52,523 nt of DNA from Treponema sp. (GCA_017446265.1 JAFSRD010000035.1:1-52523); one strand, 5' to 3'; numbered from the stretch's first letter, positions 33,919 through 43,083 are shown. Notes: generated by a model not told the origin, from the sequence alone. Numbers and translations are program-made.

Positions 33919-35679
33919 ATGGCAAAGACAGTTGACGACAAAAAAATCATCTACACGATGGACGATGTAAGCCGTGCATACGGTACAAAAGTTGTTCTAA
34001 AGAATATTAGCATTTCGTATTATTATGGTGCAAAGATTGGCGTTATTGGACCTAACGGCTCTGGCAAGTCGAGTTTGTTTAAAATACTTGCAGGCGTAGA
34101 CACAGACTTTACCGGCGAAACGCGCCTCGCAGACGGCTACTCAATCGGTTATTTGGAGCAAGAACCTGATCTTGAAAAAGGTAAAACAGTAAAAGAGATT
34201 GTGAGCGAAGGCGTCAAAGAAATCACTGATTTGCTTGAAGAGTTCGACAAAGTAAATGAAGCGTTCGGCGACCCTGACGCAGATTTCGACAAGCTTGGCG
34301 CGAAGCAGGCGGCGTTACAGGAAAAACTTGACGCGCTTGATGCGTGGAATCTTGACAACAATCTGGAGCTTGCCATGGACGCGCTCCGTTGCCCGCCAGC
34401 TGAACAAATTGTCGATGTGCTTTCTGGGGGCGAGCGGCGGCGCGTTGCATTGTGCCGTCTGCTTTTGCAAAAGCCCGACATTTTGCTTCTCGACGAGCCA
34501 ACGAATCATCTTGACGCAGAAACGGTGGCATGGCTTGAGCGGCACTTGCATACGTATTCTGGCACAGTCATCGCGATTACGCACGACCGCTATTTTCTTG
34601 ATGATGTTGCCACGTGGATTTTGGAACTTGACCGCGGTGAAGGTTATCCGTTTAAAGGCAACTATTCAAGCTGGCTTGAACAAAAAGAAGCGCGTCTTGC
34701 AATTGAGGAAAAAACTGAAAGTGAGCGGCGTAAGGCTATGCAGCGCGAGCTTGAATGGATTCATATGAGCGCAAAAGGCAGACAGGCAAAACATAAGGAG
34801 CACATCACGCGCTACAACGAGTTGCTTGCCAAGCAAGGCAAACAGCAGCTCAAAGACGCGCAGGTTTCAATTCCCGCAGGACCGCGTCTCGGCGACAAAG
34901 TGATAGAAGTTGCAGGCTTAACAAAATCATATGGAGAGAAGTTGTTGTTTGAAAATCTTTCGTTCAGCATTCCCGCTGGTGCGATTGTGGGAATTGTGGG
35001 ACCTAACGGGGCGGGCAAGACGACGCTTTTCAAAATGATTGCAACAGCAGCGGACCTTCCCGTAGCGCGTGCAGATGGAAGCGCAGGCGGCGAAACTCCA
35101 GACGGAGGCAGTATACAACTCGGTTCTACCGTAAAGCTTGTGTATGTTGACCAACTGCGCTCATCGCTTGACGAAACCAAAACGGTGTACGAATTTTTGA
35201 GCGGCGGGCAAGATGTGCTCAAGCTTGGCGCTGTTGACGAAAAAGGGCGCGCGCTTGAAGGCGGCGTTCGCGAGGTGAATGCGCATGCGTACTGCTCCTG
35301 GTTCAATTTTACAGGTGCTGACCAAAATAAAAAAATCGGTGTGCTTTCTGGTGGCGAAAAAAACCGCTTAAACCTTGCAATGATGCTCAAAGAAGCGGGC
35401 AATGTGCTCATGCTCGACGAGCCCACGAACGACTTGGATGTGCAGACAGTGCGTGCGCTTGAAGAGGCGCTTGAAGATTTTGCCGGATGCGCACTTGTTG
35501 TAAGCCACGACCGATGGTTTTTAGACCGCATTTGCACGCATATCATTGCGTTTGAAAACAACAGCGAAGTGCGCTTTTTTGAAGGCAACTGGTCAGAGTA
35601 TGCCGCATGGAAAAAGGCACAGTTCGGCGAAGATGCAGATGTGCCCAAGCGCACTATCTACCGCAAGATGACGCGATAG
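33919..35679 (+). CDS. ettA: Energy-dependent translational throttle protein EttA (ABC-F ATPase)
   Basis: The 586-residue soluble protein contains two ABC domains. The first has GPNGSGKSS, LSGGERRRVALC and LLLDEPTNHLD; the second has GPNGAGKTT, LSGGEKNRLNLA and LMLDEPTNDLD. EttA-specific stretches include WILELDRGEGYPFKGNYSSWLEQKE, ELEWIHMSAKGRQAKHK, the linker PAGPRLGDKV and the end FFEGNWSEYAAWKKAQFG. EttA binds the ribosomal E site and gates translation according to ATP/ADP. It is somewhat longer than E. coli EttA because of small inserts before GGSIQLGS and near KLGAVDEKG. ATG 33919 lies 6 nt after TATGAT with no Shine-Dalgarno sequence; 28 further upstream codons are open but lack family resemblance. 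Confidence 0.93.
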   Translation: MAKTVDDKKIIYTMDDVSRAYGTKVVLKNISISYYYGAKIGVIGPNGSGKSSLFKILAGVDTDFTGETRLADGYSIGYLEQEPDLEKGKTVKEIVSEGVKEITDLLEEFDKVNEAFGDPDADFDKLGAKQAALQEKLDALDAWNLDNNLELAMDALRCPPAEQIVDVLSGGERRRVALCRLLLQKPDILLLDEPTNHLDAETVAWLERHLHTYSGTVIAITHDRYFLDDVATWILELDRGEGYPFKGNYSSWLEQKEARLAIEEKTESERRKAMQRELEWIHMSAKGRQAKHKEHITRYNELLAKQGKQQLKDAQVSIPAGPRLGDKVIEVAGLTKSYGEKLLFENLSFSIPAGAIVGIVGPNGAGKTTLFKMIATAADLPVARADGSAGGETPDGGSIQLGSTVKLVYVDQLRSSLDETKTVYEFLSGGQDVLKLGAVDEKGRALEGGVREVNAHAYCSWFNFTGADQNKKIGVLSGGEKNRLNLAMMLKEAGNVLMLDEPTNDLDVQTVRALEEALEDFAGCALVVSHDRWFLDRICTHIIAFENNSEVRFFEGNWSEYAAWKKAQFGEDADVPKRTIYRKMTR

Positions 35680-35690
35680 CAGACGCTTTT

Positions 35691-35756
35691 GCTCGGCGTT
35701 CGCTTCGGTAACGAGTTCAAAGCATTGACTTAAAGTGGAGATGACGAGACTCGAAC
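35691..35756. repeat. 66-bp direct repeat, copy 1 (tRNA-Ala 3' fragment plus flank)
   Basis: This 66-bp segment repeats at 35846-35911 with one mismatch (position 35704, T against G). Its right-hand 20-21 nt equal the last part of the tRNA-Ala gene (half of the T arm and the 3' acceptor strand), but beyond them the sequence diverges, leaving a truncated tRNA end. Spacing between copies is 155 bp. It looks like an attachment-site duplication or a partial tandem duplication. Confidence 0.75.
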
Positions 35757-35814
35757 CGACTCTTTGGTCATGCACTTCCTGTGCATTCCCGACGAGCCGC
35801 CTACGCTCACTTAC

Positions 35815-35836
35815 GGGCACATCCGTGTGCCCTTTT
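35815..35836 (+). terminator. ettA terminator
   Basis: GGGCACA (35815-35821), loop TCCG and TGTGCCC (35826-35832) followed by TTTT form a rightward intrinsic terminator 136 nt after the ettA stop. It lies inside the segment bracketed by the two 66-bp repeats. Confidence 0.65.
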
Positions 35837-35845
35837 CCTCGCGTT

Positions 35846-35890
35846 GCTCGGCGTTCGCGTCGGTAACGAGTTCAAAGCATTGACTTAAAG

Positions 35891-35911
<21 letters not shown>
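35846..35911. repeat. 66-bp direct repeat, copy 2 (overlaps the intact tRNA-Ala)
   Basis: The copy continuous with the complete tRNA-Ala gene. It also holds GGTAACGAGTTC at 35862-35873, which is an exact inverted match to the T-arm of the tRNA gene (35908-35919), so the 3' trailer of the tRNA precursor could pair with its own T-arm. Confidence 0.75.
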
Positions 35912-35964
<53 letters not shown>

Positions 35965-35977
35965 ATAAAACAATCAT

Positions 35978-36007
35978 ACTATAACAAAAGAACGCACCTG
36001 CTGTCAA
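35978..36007 (-). promoter_or_regulatory. tRNA-Ala promoter
   Basis: On the minus strand TTGACA (36002-36007), an 18-nt spacer and TATAGT (35978-35983) lie 14 nt upstream of the mature tRNA 5' end. Confidence 0.7.
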
Positions 36008-36018
36008 GAAAATTTTCC

Positions 36019-36068
36019 TTGACAAATGGGCAAACTGGATATAAAATTAGGTGTTACGTAACACCTAA
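36019..36068 (+). promoter_or_regulatory. Alpha-glucosidase operon promoter with 22-bp palindromic operator
   Basis: TTGACA (36019-36024), a 17-nt spacer and TAAAAT (36042-36047) are followed by a perfect 22-bp palindrome at 36047-36068. Its half-site is TTAGGTGTTAC and its centre is CG. Position over the transcription start and the central CG fit a LacI-family repressor, most likely the one encoded at the end of this operon (41069-42088). Confidence 0.75.
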
Positions 36069-36088
36069 AATGAGGTAAAAAAGCTTTT

Positions 36089-37762
36089 ATGAAAAACCAT
36101 GCTTGGTGGAAAGAAAGCATTGTGTATCAAATATATCCACGCAGTTTTTACGATTCTAATGGCGACGGCATTGGCGATATAAACGGCATTCGCCAAAAAC
36201 TTGACTATCTTGCAGAACTCGGCGTAACTGTGCTGTGGCTTTGCCCATTTTATAAATCGCCAAATGTTGACAACGGCTACGATGTAAGCGACTATGATTC
36301 CGTTCAAGATGATTTTGGCACACTTGCAGATGTAGAAGCGCTCATCGCAGAAGCGCATAAACGCAATCTCAAAATCATGATAGATATTGTTGTGAATCAC
36401 ACAAGCAGCGAGCATGCATGGTTTATCGAAAGCTGCAAAGGCACATCAAACGAATATAGTGATTTTTACATTTGGCGCGATGCACGGGAAGGAAAAGAGC
36501 CAAACAACTGGGGCAGCGTTTTTTCAGGTTCTGCCTGGACATACTGCGCTTCGCGGAATCAATACTATCTTCATTGCTTTGCACCTGAGCAGCCCGATTT
36601 AAACTGGCGCAATGCAAAAGTGCGCGCTGCCGTATACGACATGATGAAAAAATGGTGCGAGCGTGGTGTTGACGGGTTCCGCCTTGACGCAATTGATTTA
36701 ATTGGCAAAACTGAAACATTGCCTGACGCCCCCCTTGCAGACGGCGAACGCTTTGGAAATTTGTGGCGCGTTGCAATAAATAAAGCTGTTGTACACGCAT
36801 ATCTCCACGAGATGCACGAGCAGGTTTTTTCAAAGTATGATGTAATAACGGTGGCGGAAACATCGGGCGCGTCTACCGAAGATGCGTTGCAGTATGCGGG
36901 CTTTGAAACAGGTGAAGTGAACATGATCTTTCAATTTGAGCTTGTGCATGCGTCATCTGAAAACGGCTCGAAATGGTCGTTGCGCAAAGCATCACTCCCG
37001 CAGATAAAAACGATTTTGAGCAAGTGGCAAAAAAATCTTGAAGGCAAGGCGTGGAACAGTTTGTATTGGGAAAACCACGACCAAGTGCGATGTGTTTCAA
37101 AATACGGCAACGACAAGATGTATTGGAAAGAATCTGCGAAAATGCTTGCCATCTGCTTGTATTTTCAGCAGGGAACGCCGTATGTGTATCAAGGGCAGGA
37201 GCTTGGCATGACAAACTCATACTTTGCCAATCCTGCTGATTTAAGAGATGTGGAAAGCATCAATTTTTACCATGAGCAAGTCGGCATACATAAAAAAGAT
37301 GCTTCTGAAGTGATGAGCGTAATCAACAACGTTTGCCGTGACAACGCGCGCACGCCGTTCCATTGGTCTGCTGCGGCAAACGCAGGATTTACCACAGGCA
37401 TGCCATGGATTGCAATCAATCAAAATTATGAAAAAATCAACGCTGAAGCGCAACGTGCCGATGAAGATTCCATTTTGAATTTTTACAAAAAAATTTTTGC
37501 TCTTCGCAAAAAACATTCAGTGATTGTATACGGCACATATGAACTGCTGCTGCCTGAACACGGCAAGTTGTACATTTATACGCGTGAGCTTGACGGCGTA
37601 AAATTATTAATTGTCTGCAATTTTACTGATGAGCATACGACATTTGACGTTCCAAAAGAATTTGTTAATGCGCGCATTCTCATCAGCAATTATCAAAAAG
37701 AAACGCTTGCCGACGGTACGGTGATGCCGTATGAAGGCAGTGTATATAGCGTGGTTTATTAA
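36089..37762 (+). CDS. GH13 alpha-glucosidase (oligo-1,6-glucosidase / maltase type)
   Basis: The 557-residue cytoplasmic glycoside hydrolase has family 13 motifs in order: region I DIVVNHTS near residue 98, region II GFRLDAIDL near 197 (Asp nucleophile), region III VAETSGAS near 255 (Glu acid/base) and region IV WENHDQ near 328. The N-terminus WWKESIVYQIYPRSFYDSNGDGIGD is typical of the MalL/TreC subfamily. It would split alpha-1,6 or alpha-1,4 glucosides, or trehalose 6-phosphate, to glucose; the exact substrate is not readable. GAGGT precedes ATG 36089. It heads an operon with a CUT1 transporter, indicating that imported oligosaccharides are hydrolysed inside. Confidence 0.93.
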   Translation: MKNHAWWKESIVYQIYPRSFYDSNGDGIGDINGIRQKLDYLAELGVTVLWLCPFYKSPNVDNGYDVSDYDSVQDDFGTLADVEALIAEAHKRNLKIMIDIVVNHTSSEHAWFIESCKGTSNEYSDFYIWRDAREGKEPNNWGSVFSGSAWTYCASRNQYYLHCFAPEQPDLNWRNAKVRAAVYDMMKKWCERGVDGFRLDAIDLIGKTETLPDAPLADGERFGNLWRVAINKAVVHAYLHEMHEQVFSKYDVITVAETSGASTEDALQYAGFETGEVNMIFQFELVHASSENGSKWSLRKASLPQIKTILSKWQKNLEGKAWNSLYWENHDQVRCVSKYGNDKMYWKESAKMLAICLYFQQGTPYVYQGQELGMTNSYFANPADLRDVESINFYHEQVGIHKKDASEVMSVINNVCRDNARTPFHWSAAANAGFTTGMPWIAINQNYEKINAEAQRADEDSILNFYKKIFALRKKHSVIVYGTYELLLPEHGKLYIYTRELDGVKLLIVCNFTDEHTTFDVPKEFVNARILISNYQKETLADGTVMPYEGSVYSVVY

Positions 37763-37771
37763 GGAGGTTAT

Positions 37772-39049
37772 ATGAAAGTTGCACTGAAATCAGCAATCGG
37801 ATTAGCGATTGCCATCGTTTTTGCCGCATCATTGCTTGTCGGATGCAGTAAAACGAATGCCGCTTCTTCTGGTGGAAAAGAGATTCGTGTTTTTAATGGC
37901 AAGATTGAAATCGATGAACCGCTCAAAGCATTTGCAGCATTATACGAAGCAAAAACAGGCGTAAAAGTTATCATCGAATCTTCTGGTGGCGGCACTGACA
38001 ATCAGAGCGTGCTCAAAGGCTACAAAGCTTCGGGCAACATGCCGGACATTTTCGGTTTTGAAGGGCCTGGTCAGTTTGCAATTTGGAAAGAAGATTACGT
38101 GGCTCTTGACGGCGAGGATTGGATAGCAGATACGACAAGTTCGTATGTTGACAACGGGCATGTATATGGCTTTCCCTTTGCAGTCGAGGGATATGGGCTT
38201 GGCTACAACGCAGAACTTCTTGCAAAAGCGGAGATCGACCCTGCGTCTCTTACAACGTATGGCGCATATGAAGCAGCTTTTAAAAAGCTTGACAGCATGA
38301 AAGGCGCACTGGGGATTGACGCAGTAGTTGCAATGGCGGCGGGGGTTGCGCCTGGCATGACGTGGGTAACGGGCACGCACAATTTTGGCGTGTATCTTTC
38401 TGCGGGGCTTGCAGATGGCGACAAGCACGTTATAAATGACGCGTTGCAGGGCAAGGTTGATTCGGCGCGTCTTGCGCAGTACGCACGATATGTAAAGCTC
38501 CTTTTCGACTATTCCGAACAAACGGTACTGCTCACAGGAAATTATGACCAGCAGGTGCAGCTTTTTACCGACCAGCGCGCTGTGTTCATCCACCAAGGCA
38601 ACTGGATTGATCCGACGATTGAGCAATCTGGGGCAAAGTTCAACATGGGCTACGCACCCCATGCGTTTCTCGACACAACGATTGACGGCATTCAAGTTGA
38701 CGCACCGTCATACTGGGGCGTTTACAAAGACGGCAATGTGGAAGAAGCAAAAAAATTCTTGAGCGCAATTGCACTTAGCGAAGAAGGGCGAGATGCACGC
38801 ATCAACAAGATGCATCTCATCTCTCCGTATAAATCGGATACGATGAAGCCCGAAACGCCGTTTTCTGCAGCAGTGTCTGACTATGTGTCGCGTGGCAAGA
38901 CATATCCGTGGGAGCAGATGAGGCTGCCAGAAGGATTTTGCCAAGATACGCTCGGCCCCATCTACGAACTTCTTGCGCAAAAGCAGATTTCAACAGAACA
39001 ATTTGCTTCAATGGTTAGCGACGCTGTAGCAACAATACCGAGCAAATAG
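37772..39049 (+). CDS. Sugar ABC transporter substrate-binding lipoprotein (CUT1)
   Basis: The 425-residue binding protein has a signal peptide and lipobox SLLVGCSK (Cys near 26). The mature part follows the family-1 solute-binding pattern: IEIDEPLKAFAALYEAKTGVKVIIES, MPDIFGFEGP, YGFPFAVEGYGLGYN and, later, FTDQRAVFIHQGNW and DAPSYWGVYKDG. It delivers oligosaccharides to the permeases encoded downstream; the substrate is probably an alpha-glucoside because of the neighbouring GH13 enzyme. AAGGAGG precedes the ATG, 9 nt after the glucosidase stop. An intercistronic hairpin follows at 39062. Confidence 0.9.
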   Translation: MKVALKSAIGLAIAIVFAASLLVGCSKTNAASSGGKEIRVFNGKIEIDEPLKAFAALYEAKTGVKVIIESSGGGTDNQSVLKGYKASGNMPDIFGFEGPGQFAIWKEDYVALDGEDWIADTTSSYVDNGHVYGFPFAVEGYGLGYNAELLAKAEIDPASLTTYGAYEAAFKKLDSMKGALGIDAVVAMAAGVAPGMTWVTGTHNFGVYLSAGLADGDKHVINDALQGKVDSARLAQYARYVKLLFDYSEQTVLLTGNYDQQVQLFTDQRAVFIHQGNWIDPTIEQSGAKFNMGYAPHAFLDTTIDGIQVDAPSYWGVYKDGNVEEAKKFLSAIALSEEGRDARINKMHLISPYKSDTMKPETPFSAAVSDYVSRGKTYPWEQMRLPEGFCQDTLGPIYELLAQKQISTEQFASMVSDAVATIPSK

Positions 39050-39061
39050 CATTTGCAGAAA

Positions 39062-39104
39062 GCCGAACAGATTTTGTTAATTATTAATTTGCAAGCTGTT
39101 CGGC
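39062..39104 (+). promoter_or_regulatory. Intercistronic hairpin after binding-protein gene
   Basis: GCCGAACAG (39062-39070) pairs perfectly with CTGTTCGGC (39096-39104) across a 25-nt loop, with no T-run. It most likely stabilises the upstream binding-protein mRNA or partly stops transcription, lowering permease expression, as known for malE-malF type operons. Confidence 0.5.
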
Positions 39105-39132
39105 ACCGCACGAGTTTTACACGGAGAATGCA

Positions 39133-40215
39133 ATGTCGAACAGTGCAAAAAAAAGTTTTTCCTTATCATGCTGGATTGCAGGAGCATGCTTGCTTATATA
39201 TGCGCTTGTCCTCTGCTTTCAGGCAATGCCGCTGCGAGCGCGTGACATTGGGGGCATTCTTTCTTTTCGAGGGCTCTTTTTATTTGCAAGCTTCGTTATT
39301 ATTGCTGCGGGATTTTACGCATATCCAACATATAAACATCGAGCCATAATCAACGTGCTGTTCATGCTGCCAATTCTCATTCCGTTTGTTATGACGATTA
39401 TTTTGCCGTTTTTTTTCGGCGTGTTCTATTCTTTTACCAATTGGAACGGCAACAAGTTTACAGAGTTTGTGGGGTTTGCTAATTACAAAACATTTTTTTC
39501 TGCACCAGATTATATCAATTCAGTCGTCATGACGTTTTTGTTTGCGCTTGTCAATGTGTTCATCATAAATATGCTTGCATTTTTGCTTGCTTTGCTCGTG
39601 ACGCAAAAGATTCGCGGAAACAATGTTTACCGTGCAGGGTTTTTTGTGCCGAACCTTATCGGCGGCATTGTGCTCGGCTACGCATGGCAATTCATTTTTA
39701 ATTACGTTTTTCCGCTGATAGGGATGCTGCTCGGATTTGAGAATTCGCAGTCGATGCTCATTCAGCCGCTGTCTGCACTTGTCGCATTGATTATTGTGAG
39801 CACGTGGCAGTATGCCGGTTACATTATGATGATTTATGTAACGGCACTTAACGGCATTCCTTCGTCGGTAATTGAGGCTGCAAAAATCGACGGAGCAAAC
39901 GGATTCAAACGCATGACTTCAATCGTCATGCCGATGGTGGCACATGCGTTTACCATTTGCATATTTCTCACGCTTGTCAATTCGTTCAAACAATTTGACT
40001 TGAACTTCAGCCTTACAAATGGCGGTCCTTCAAAATTGTTCATGGGCAAGGCGATAATGAGCACGGAACTGCAAGCTCTGAATATTTATAAAACTGCAAT
40101 TACGCGAAACGAATGGGCGCTCGGACAAGCAAAATCTGTCGTGTTTTTTGTTATCCTTGCAGCTATTTCGCTTTTGCAGGTTTCTATTAACAAAAAGTAT
40201 GAGGAGGAAGCATGA
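39133..40215 (+). CDS. Sugar ABC transporter permease (MalF type)
   Basis: The 360-residue inner-membrane permease has two extra N-terminal hydrophobic segments (residues about 12-30 and 45-65) before the usual six-helix core. The core starts near INVLFMLPILIPFVMTIILPFFFGVFYSFTNWNGNKFTEFVG. The EAA loop that contacts the ATPase is AAKIDGANGFKRMTSIVMPMV near residue 250. It pairs with the following MalG-type protein. A GGAG sequence lies a few nt upstream of ATG 39133. Its stop overlaps the next start (ATGA). No ATPase gene is present in the operon. Confidence 0.92.
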   Translation: MSNSAKKSFSLSCWIAGACLLIYALVLCFQAMPLRARDIGGILSFRGLFLFASFVIIAAGFYAYPTYKHRAIINVLFMLPILIPFVMTIILPFFFGVFYSFTNWNGNKFTEFVGFANYKTFFSAPDYINSVVMTFLFALVNVFIINMLAFLLALLVTQKIRGNNVYRAGFFVPNLIGGIVLGYAWQFIFNYVFPLIGMLLGFENSQSMLIQPLSALVALIIVSTWQYAGYIMMIYVTALNGIPSSVIEAAKIDGANGFKRMTSIVMPMVAHAFTICIFLTLVNSFKQFDLNFSLTNGGPSKLFMGKAIMSTELQALNIYKTAITRNEWALGQAKSVVFFVILAAISLLQVSINKKYEEEA

Positions 40216-41066
40216 TGCAGCGTATAACAAAAAATGTTCTTGCATGCATTGCGTTTATCTTTTTTGTCATTGCGCTTTTTCCGTTTTATATCGTGCTCAT
40301 AAACACATCGAAAACGCCCGACATGATTGTACGCAGCCCGCTCGCGTTGCCGGAAAACTTTTTGCTCATCTTTGAAAACATGAAACGCGTGGTCAACAAT
40401 CCGAATATGAACTATTGGAAGTCCTTTTTTGACTCTTGCTTAATTACGAGCGTTTCACTTTTTGCGCTCATCATTTTTTCATCAATGATGGCATGGGTGC
40501 TTGTGCGCAACAAAACGAAATGGTCTGCAATTATTTTTTATCTGCTCGTTGCGGAAATGGTCATACCATTTCAAGTGGTAATGTTGCCGTTGCTCTCTTG
40601 GTTTCGCGGGCTTTCGCACTTTACCGGCATAAAACTGCTTGGCTCGTACAAGGGGCTGGTTTTTGCGTATATTGGATTCGGGTGCGCCATGTCGGTGTTC
40701 ATTTTGAATGGATTTGTTAAAGGCATTCCTCTTGAACTTGAAGAGTCTGCCGTAATAGACGGCTGTTCAACGGAGCGCGTATTTTTTTCTATTGTGATGC
40801 CGCTCATGCAGCCAATTCAAATCACTGTCCTTATTTTAAACGGCATTTGGATTTGGAATGATTATTTGCTGCCGTCGCTCATGCTCGGCGTGAGCGGCAA
40901 TGTGCGCACATTGCCGATTGCCGTTATGAAGTTTGTTGGCTCATATGTAAAGCAATGGGATTTGATTCTCACGTCAACGTTGCTCGCAATGCTTCCGATT
41001 ATTGCCTTGTTTATTTTTGCGCAGAAGTATATCATCAAGGGAATGGTAGAGGGCGCAATTAAATAA
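40212..41066 (+). CDS. Sugar ABC transporter permease (MalG type)
   Basis: The 284-residue permease has six hydrophobic segments. The EAA loop is ELEESAVIDGCSTERVFFSIVMPLMQPIQITVLI near residue 178, and the typical MalG end IFAQKYIIKGMVEGAIK is intact. GAGGAGGAAGC precedes the overlapping ATGs at 40212 and 40215. It forms the translocation pore with the MalF-type partner and must borrow an MsmK/MalK-type ATPase from elsewhere in the genome. Confidence 0.92.
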   Translation: MMQRITKNVLACIAFIFFVIALFPFYIVLINTSKTPDMIVRSPLALPENFLLIFENMKRVVNNPNMNYWKSFFDSCLITSVSLFALIIFSSMMAWVLVRNKTKWSAIIFYLLVAEMVIPFQVVMLPLLSWFRGLSHFTGIKLLGSYKGLVFAYIGFGCAMSVFILNGFVKGIPLELEESAVIDGCSTERVFFSIVMPLMQPIQITVLILNGIWIWNDYLLPSLMLGVSGNVRTLPIAVMKFVGSYVKQWDLILTSTLLAMLPIIALFIFAQKYIIKGMVEGAIK

Positions 41067-41068
41067 TT

Positions 41069-42088
41069 ATGACAACAATCAAAGAGATTGCTCGACTTGC
41101 AGGTGTGAGCGCTACAACTGTCTCAAACGTGATAAACGGCAATACATCGCACACGTCGTACGACACGATTGTAAAAGTAAAAAAAATCATTGCCGAAAAA
41201 AAATATGTACCGAACATGGGTGCTATGATTGTAGCGCACAGTTTTTCGCGGATAATCGGCATTGTGCTGCAATACGCGGCAAACAGCCCGGTAAAACCGT
41301 TTATTGACCCGTTTGAGGGCGAGCTTGTGAGCACGCTTGAAGAAGAAATCAGAAAAAATGGCTACTACACTATGCTGTATGTTGCGGAAACTGCTGATGA
41401 AATTATTAACTTTGCGGCAACATGGAAAATCGATGGGCTTATTGTTATTGGGCTTCACGCCAATGAGCGCAGGCAGCTGTGCGCACACACGGACAGACCT
41501 GTTGTGTGCATCGATTCTTTTTTGGCAAGCAACGAAACAGAGTACTATAATGTCGGACTAAAAGATATGGATGGTTGCCGAGATATGACAAATTATCTTA
41601 TCTCGCTGGGTCACACAAAAATTGCATTTCTTGCCGACCAAGTAAAACCGCATGGCATTTATCGACTGCGGCTAAACGGTGTAAAAGCGGCGTTTAAAGA
41701 AAACGGGCTTGCATTCGCTGAAAAAAATTTTATTAAAATTCCGAGAAACAAAGCCGCACGGCATGCGGTCTACGATGCATTGCTCGCAAAAAAGAATGAA
41801 TACACCGCGTTGTTCTTTGTGTCTGATTATTTTGCAGCGGATGCCGTCATGTATTTTAAGAGCAAATCCATTTCCATACCTGAAGACTTTTCAATTGCAG
41901 GGTTTGACGACAACATGTATTCGCAAATTGTTACACCGAAGATTACGACAGTGCATCAAGATGTGCCGAAAAAAGGAACGCTTGCCATACAGATGCTCAT
42001 AAAGTTGATGAAAAAAGAAACAGTTGATGAAAAAAACATTCAACTCAATACGTCGCTTGTCATACGGGAGTCAACGTGTGCAGTGTAG
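41069..42088 (+). CDS. LacI-family regulator of the alpha-glucosidase operon
   Basis: The 339-residue repressor has N-terminal helix-turn-helix TTIKEIARLAGVSATTVSNVINGN (residues 2-25). Its ligand-binding core contains IIGIVLQYAANSPV, DGLIVIGLHA, SLGHTKIAFLADQ and IAGFDDNMYS. It starts 3 nt after the permease stop, so it is the last gene of the operon and would be autoregulated. The obvious target is the 22-bp palindrome at 36047-36068. It is convergent with ribokinase, with only 6 nt between the two genes. Confidence 0.88.
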   Translation: MTTIKEIARLAGVSATTVSNVINGNTSHTSYDTIVKVKKIIAEKKYVPNMGAMIVAHSFSRIIGIVLQYAANSPVKPFIDPFEGELVSTLEEEIRKNGYYTMLYVAETADEIINFAATWKIDGLIVIGLHANERRQLCAHTDRPVVCIDSFLASNETEYYNVGLKDMDGCRDMTNYLISLGHTKIAFLADQVKPHGIYRLRLNGVKAAFKENGLAFAEKNFIKIPRNKAARHAVYDALLAKKNEYTALFFVSDYFAADAVMYFKSKSISIPEDFSIAGFDDNMYSQIVTPKITTVHQDVPKKGTLAIQMLIKLMKKETVDEKNIQLNTSLVIRESTCAV

Positions 42089-42094
42089 TTGCTT

Positions 42095-43021
42095 CTATTT
42101 TTGCGGAATATACGTGAGCAAACATGTTTCTACTTCTTCAAACAGCGGGATTGACGGAGAAGCGCCTTTGCGCGACACGCACAGCGAAGAAGCTTTTGAC
42201 GCATATGCAAGAGCATCTTCAATCGGCAACCCACGTGCAATGCACACAACAAAGTACCCTGTGAACGTATCGCCTGCAGCTGTTGTGTCTACAACGGGCG
42301 TATCATATATGCCGTGTTTGTATATGCCGCCTGCATCTTTGAAAAAGACGCCGTTTTTGCCGAGCGTAAGCACAATCGCCGCAGTGCTGAATTTTTTTGA
42401 AACAGCTGCTAAAAGCGTGTCGCCGTCTGTAACAGGAACGCCTGCAATGTCTGCCGCTTCAACTTCATTCACAAGAAAATAATCAACAAGCGAAAGCGGC
42501 ATGTCAAGCACATTTTTTTCAAACGGAGAAGGATTAAAAAAAATAATCATGCCTTTTTCTTTTGCTCGTGCAATTATATAGCCGCCCATATTCATTTCGT
42601 TTTGCAGAATGATGTAGTCGCCTTGTGAAAAATGCGAAAGCACGGCATCGACAGTTTCTTTTGTTTGCATTTTATTTGCCCCGCTGTAATGCACAATGCA
42701 ATTTTGTCCGCTTGCATCTACTTGAATAAACGTGTGTCCGGAAGGTGCCTCGTATTCGCTGAGCAAATTTGTGTTAACGCCTGCTGCTGCAAGCGATTGC
42801 TTTAAAAATACACCATCTTCTTTTCCAACGCCGCCTGCAATGTAAATTTCAATGTCTTTTGCATCTCCTCGTGCACGTGCCAGAGCCATAGTTTGATTCA
42901 AGCCTTTGCCACCAGGGAACACCTCTCGCTGTATTGCAGCAAGCGTTTCGCCAGGTTTGACAAAATGAGGAACGGCGTATACATAGTCAATGTTTAATGA
43001 GCCGAAATTAAGAATTTTCAT
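42095..43021 (-). CDS. rbsK: Ribokinase (PfkB family)
   Basis: The 308-residue sugar kinase has the first PfkB signature region, FPGGKGLNQTMALARARG near residue 37. Near residue 250 is the second, DTTAAGDTFTGYFV with the catalytic Asp, and NPSPF near 156. LNIDYVYAVPHFVKPGETL at the N-terminus is typical of ribokinase. It would phosphorylate ribose imported by RbsACB, whose operon lacks a kinase and lies 13 kb away. The promoter CTGGCA-17-TATAAT (43029-43057) ends 7 nt before ATG 43021 with no Shine-Dalgarno sequence, a leaderless arrangement. A different PfkB sugar kinase specificity cannot be excluded. Confidence 0.87.
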   Translation of the reverse strand: MKILNFGSLNIDYVYAVPHFVKPGETLAAIQREVFPGGKGLNQTMALARARGDAKDIEIYIAGGVGKEDGVFLKQSLAAAGVNTNLLSEYEAPSGHTFIQVDASGQNCIVHYSGANKMQTKETVDAVLSHFSQGDYIILQNEMNMGGYIIARAKEKGMIIFFNPSPFEKNVLDMPLSLVDYFLVNEVEAADIAGVPVTDGDTLLAAVSKKFSTAAIVLTLGKNGVFFKDAGGIYKHGIYDTPVVDTTAAGDTFTGYFVVCIARGLPIEDALAYASKASSLCVSRKGASPSIPLFEEVETCLLTYIPQK

Positions 43022-43028
43022 ACGCTTT

Positions 43029-43057
43029 ATTATATCGTTTTTTAGGATTCTTGCCAG
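43029..43057 (-). promoter_or_regulatory. rbsK promoter, leaderless arrangement
   Basis: On the minus strand CTGGCA (43052-43057), a 17-nt spacer and perfect TATAAT (43029-43034) precede ATG 43021 by 7 nt. Confidence 0.6.
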
Positions 43058-43083
43058 TCGTTGCCTTGCTGGTTTGCTCGTTG

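Noticed and set aside
34812..35654. Leftward 280-codon open frame inside ettA
   Set aside because: Ser/Pro-rich shadow of the second EttA ATPase domain; no start signal.
35740..35815. Degenerate tRNA-Ser-like structure in the segment between the 66-bp repeats
   Set aside because: An ATGCA-CAGGAAG-TGCAT stem-loop and a variable-arm-like helix can be drawn, but U33 is missing, the T-stem does not pair and no matching acceptor 5' strand is present.
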